Assembly: GCA_024743275.1 (NCBI GenBank) | Contig: JANSWW010000004.1 | Coordinates: forward strand, 248,001 to 312,000 | DNA: 64,000 nt | DNA from: Alphaproteobacteria bacterium | Lineage (GTDB): Bacteria; Pseudomonadota; Alphaproteobacteria; JANSWW01 | Direction of reading: 5' to 3' | In this document: piece by piece, positions 62,490 to 64,000 of the stretch | Numbering within the stretch: position 1 is the first letter of the stretch | Layout: every line of letters begins with the position of its first letter | Program-made: the position numbers and the translations under genes | Notes under the pieces: generated by a model | Seen by the model: the letters and a program-made list of their open reading frames with translations, nothing else | Told to the model about the DNA's origin: nothing | Databases searched by the model: none

Positions 62490-63929
62490 CTAGGTCATAT
62501 CCAGCACCATGGGCGATGGCCGGGGCCTGACGCGCGCCGCCGACGCGGACGCCTCCTCTCGCCTGACCGGCGATTCGGCTCGCTCGAAGTAAGCGAAGAC
62601 GTACTTGTCCTGGTCGGGCGACATCCCCAAAGGCCGGAAGGCATGCAGGAAAGCCTCGTAGCGATTGGCGTCCTTTCCCAGATGGGTGACCCGGGCGTGA
62701 GCGTCACCATGGGTTTCCAGGCGTCTGAAAAAGGCGAAGGAGGTGTTCTCGTCCATATCCTCCGGCTGTAGCGCGCTGACCGGCTTGCCGACCAGTTCCT
62801 CGGCCCGATAGCCCGATAGTCTCGCGATTCCGTTCGACAGATGAACGAAATGGAGAACCCCGTCTCTGCCCTTTGCGATGGCCGCGAATACGACCTTGAA
62901 CCGATCCGCGATATCCGACCACCCCTCCATATCCGTTGCCTGACGACGCGCTATAACCGCCGCCAGACGGCTCCGCCGGTGCAGACTTGCGCACTCGAAG
63001 GAATAGACGGTCGGGAGCTGTTCGAAAGGCCCACCGAAAAGCGGCCCGGCGAATAGATCGACTCCCTGTTGGGCGAAGGCCTTCAACGCCGAGATATCCC
63101 ATAGATTGAAGAGCGCGGCCTTCATACCGCACTTCCCGGCTGCCTCGACCGCTTGCGAGGCGAGGGAGAGATCGGGCCCCTGCATGGCGTTTTTGAGATC
63201 CAGCACGAGCGTGGAGACACCCGACGTCCGCATGCGGGCGGCAAAGGATGCCTGCTGGTCTTGAATATCCCGAGGTTTCACCGATGCCAGAACGGAATTG
63301 CACCATTCCGTACGAGGCGACAAGAGCTGAGCGAGCCGCCCTTCCGGTATGCCCGTCGGCAGATGGCAGAGGCTAAAGGCTATTGTCTGCCGAAGGGAGG
63401 ATGGGGACCGGTTCATCAGATCGTGAAGCTGGGCCTTCCCCTTCTGATCGCACAGGGTTTCGTAGTGCAGATTGAAGACGACCAGCTGACGGTGACCTTG
63501 CCGCAGGCGTCGGCTCTGGTCGAGGAGCCCTCTCTCGAGACAGGCCATATCGAGGTCGACAATGTCCCGCGCACTCGGATCCGACCCAAGAATATCGTAA
63601 CCCTTCACCGGTGCGGGCGCGAAGGGATCGATTTGAAAAGGCAGACAATTGAACACCGAGACGCGCGCACCGGACCGGCTCCAGACCGGGCGGTATCCGA
63701 TTGTCACTTTTGAGGACTGAAGGGTGTCAAACTCGGAAAGAAGCGCTTCGCGGACCTCTTCAGACCGGAGTCCGGCCAGGCCCCCACCGTTTTGATCGCC
63801 CGCCGAATCCCGGGTCGGGGCTGAGACACCGGTTCTCCGGGGCGACGGCGCCAAGGAGAGAAAATCGATCCGTTCTCCGACATCCGGAGGTTCCGCCCCG
63901 CTGGCTGGCGGCCGCTCCACCATCGGCAT
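62490..63929 (-). CDS. Degenerate EAL-like plus PAS protein
   Basis: 479 residues. After a disordered proline-rich N-terminus (about 1-70), a region with VTIGYRPVWSRSGARVSVF (about 75-95), VDLDMACLERGL and FEQLPTVYSF resembles the EAL barrel, but the EAL signature and metal residues are absent. A PAS domain follows (about 355-460, VHLSNGIARLSGYRAEELVGKPVSAL). It is probably a non-enzymatic c-di-GMP or protein-binding sensor. ATG at 63923 has GGGAAAG upstream and is a good alternative. Upstream sequence to the window end shows no gene. Confidence 0.65.
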   Translation of the reverse strand: MPMVERPPASGAEPPDVGERIDFLSLAPSPRRTGVSAPTRDSAGDQNGGGLAGLRSEEVREALLSEFDTLQSSKVTIGYRPVWSRSGARVSVFNCLPFQIDPFAPAPVKGYDILGSDPSARDIVDLDMACLERGLLDQSRRLRQGHRQLVVFNLHYETLCDQKGKAQLHDLMNRSPSSLRQTIAFSLCHLPTGIPEGRLAQLLSPRTEWCNSVLASVKPRDIQDQQASFAARMRTSGVSTLVLDLKNAMQGPDLSLASQAVEAAGKCGMKAALFNLWDISALKAFAQQGVDLFAGPLFGGPFEQLPTVYSFECASLHRRSRLAAVIARRQATDMEGWSDIADRFKVVFAAIAKGRDGVLHFVHLSNGIARLSGYRAEELVGKPVSALQPEDMDENTSFAFFRRLETHGDAHARVTHLGKDANRYEAFLHAFRPLGMSPDQDKYVFAYFERAESPVRREEASASAARVRPRPSPMVLDMT

Positions 63930-64000
63930 CTTTCCCGGCAGCAGGGACTTCCGGCACGCTCTTCTCGTAAGATTGTCCAGGATCTCCCCTGGATCGCGGT

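Overview
The window is 64 kb of high-GC chromosome from an alphaproteobacterium, probably a marine or aquatic member of the Rhodospirillales. The class call rests on the circularly permuted two-piece tmRNA, the alphaproteobacterial type of SspB, DUF2336 and DUF2937 proteins, and rpmI-rplT-pheS-pheT gene order. The order-level call is inference. No rRNA, tRNA, insertion sequence, prophage or CRISPR array was found; the content is chromosomal, dense and mostly housekeeping or catabolic.

Layout. 1-2.4 kb: the 3' end of a propionyl-CoA synthetase gene, a NIPSNAP protein, a decayed hicAB toxin-antitoxin relic and an M24 peptidase. 2.8-8.3 kb: the rod-shape operon mreB-mreC-mreD-mrdA-rodA. 8.7-10.2 kb: pentapeptide-repeat protein plus PilZ-like protein. 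10.4-13.6 kb: a TRAP transporter with an internal terminator after the binding-protein gene. 13.6-15.4 kb: EamA exporter and DUF4197 protein. 15.6-19.6 kb: a putrescine-type ABC importer (potFGHI). 20.1-25.5 kb: ArsR regulator, Rid protein, 2OG-Fe(II) oxygenase-like protein, N-carbamoylputrescine amidase, gamma-glutamyltransferase, TauE/SafE permease. 25.6-34.1 kb: nitroreductase, CHASE-PAS histidine kinase, glyoxalase, Mrp/ApbC, tandem-receiver protein, Pcm. 34.4-42.2 kb: MttB-family methyltransferase, HNH protein, orphan BrnA with a BrnT relic, an acyl-CoA ligase with two PPC-domain proteins, AcuI-type reductase, amidase, apt. 42.3-45.9 kb: an Mla-type lipid transporter (permease, ATPase, MCE protein, lipoprotein). 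46-50.7 kb: cytochrome c, DUF2336, hydrolase, class I fumarase, sspB. 51-55.7 kb: ssrA tmRNA, then rpmI-rplT-pheS-pheT. 55.7-64 kb: GNAT, PEP-mutase-like and AhpD-like proteins, DUF2937, an unknown cluster ending in a phytanoyl-CoA-dioxygenase-like gene, malonyl-CoA decarboxylase and a degenerate EAL-PAS protein.

How parts work together. The mre operon encodes the elongasome. ssrA and sspB lie side by side and act together in ribosome rescue and ClpXP delivery of tagged proteins. The putrescine importer and N-carbamoylputrescine amidase suggest polyamine use. PrpE, AcuI and malonyl-CoA decarboxylase point to propionate, acrylate and malonate-type short-chain acyl-CoA metabolism.

No clearly new multi-gene system was found. 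The most unusual features are: at least eight short tandem repeats (12-17 bp units), several inside or at the edges of genes and always a multiple of three when fully inside a reading frame; two decayed toxin-antitoxin loci (hicAB and brnTA); a strong terminator so close to pheS that it must be read through; and an acyl-CoA ligase operon carrying one intact and one ligand-degenerate PPC protein behind a perfect operator-like palindrome.
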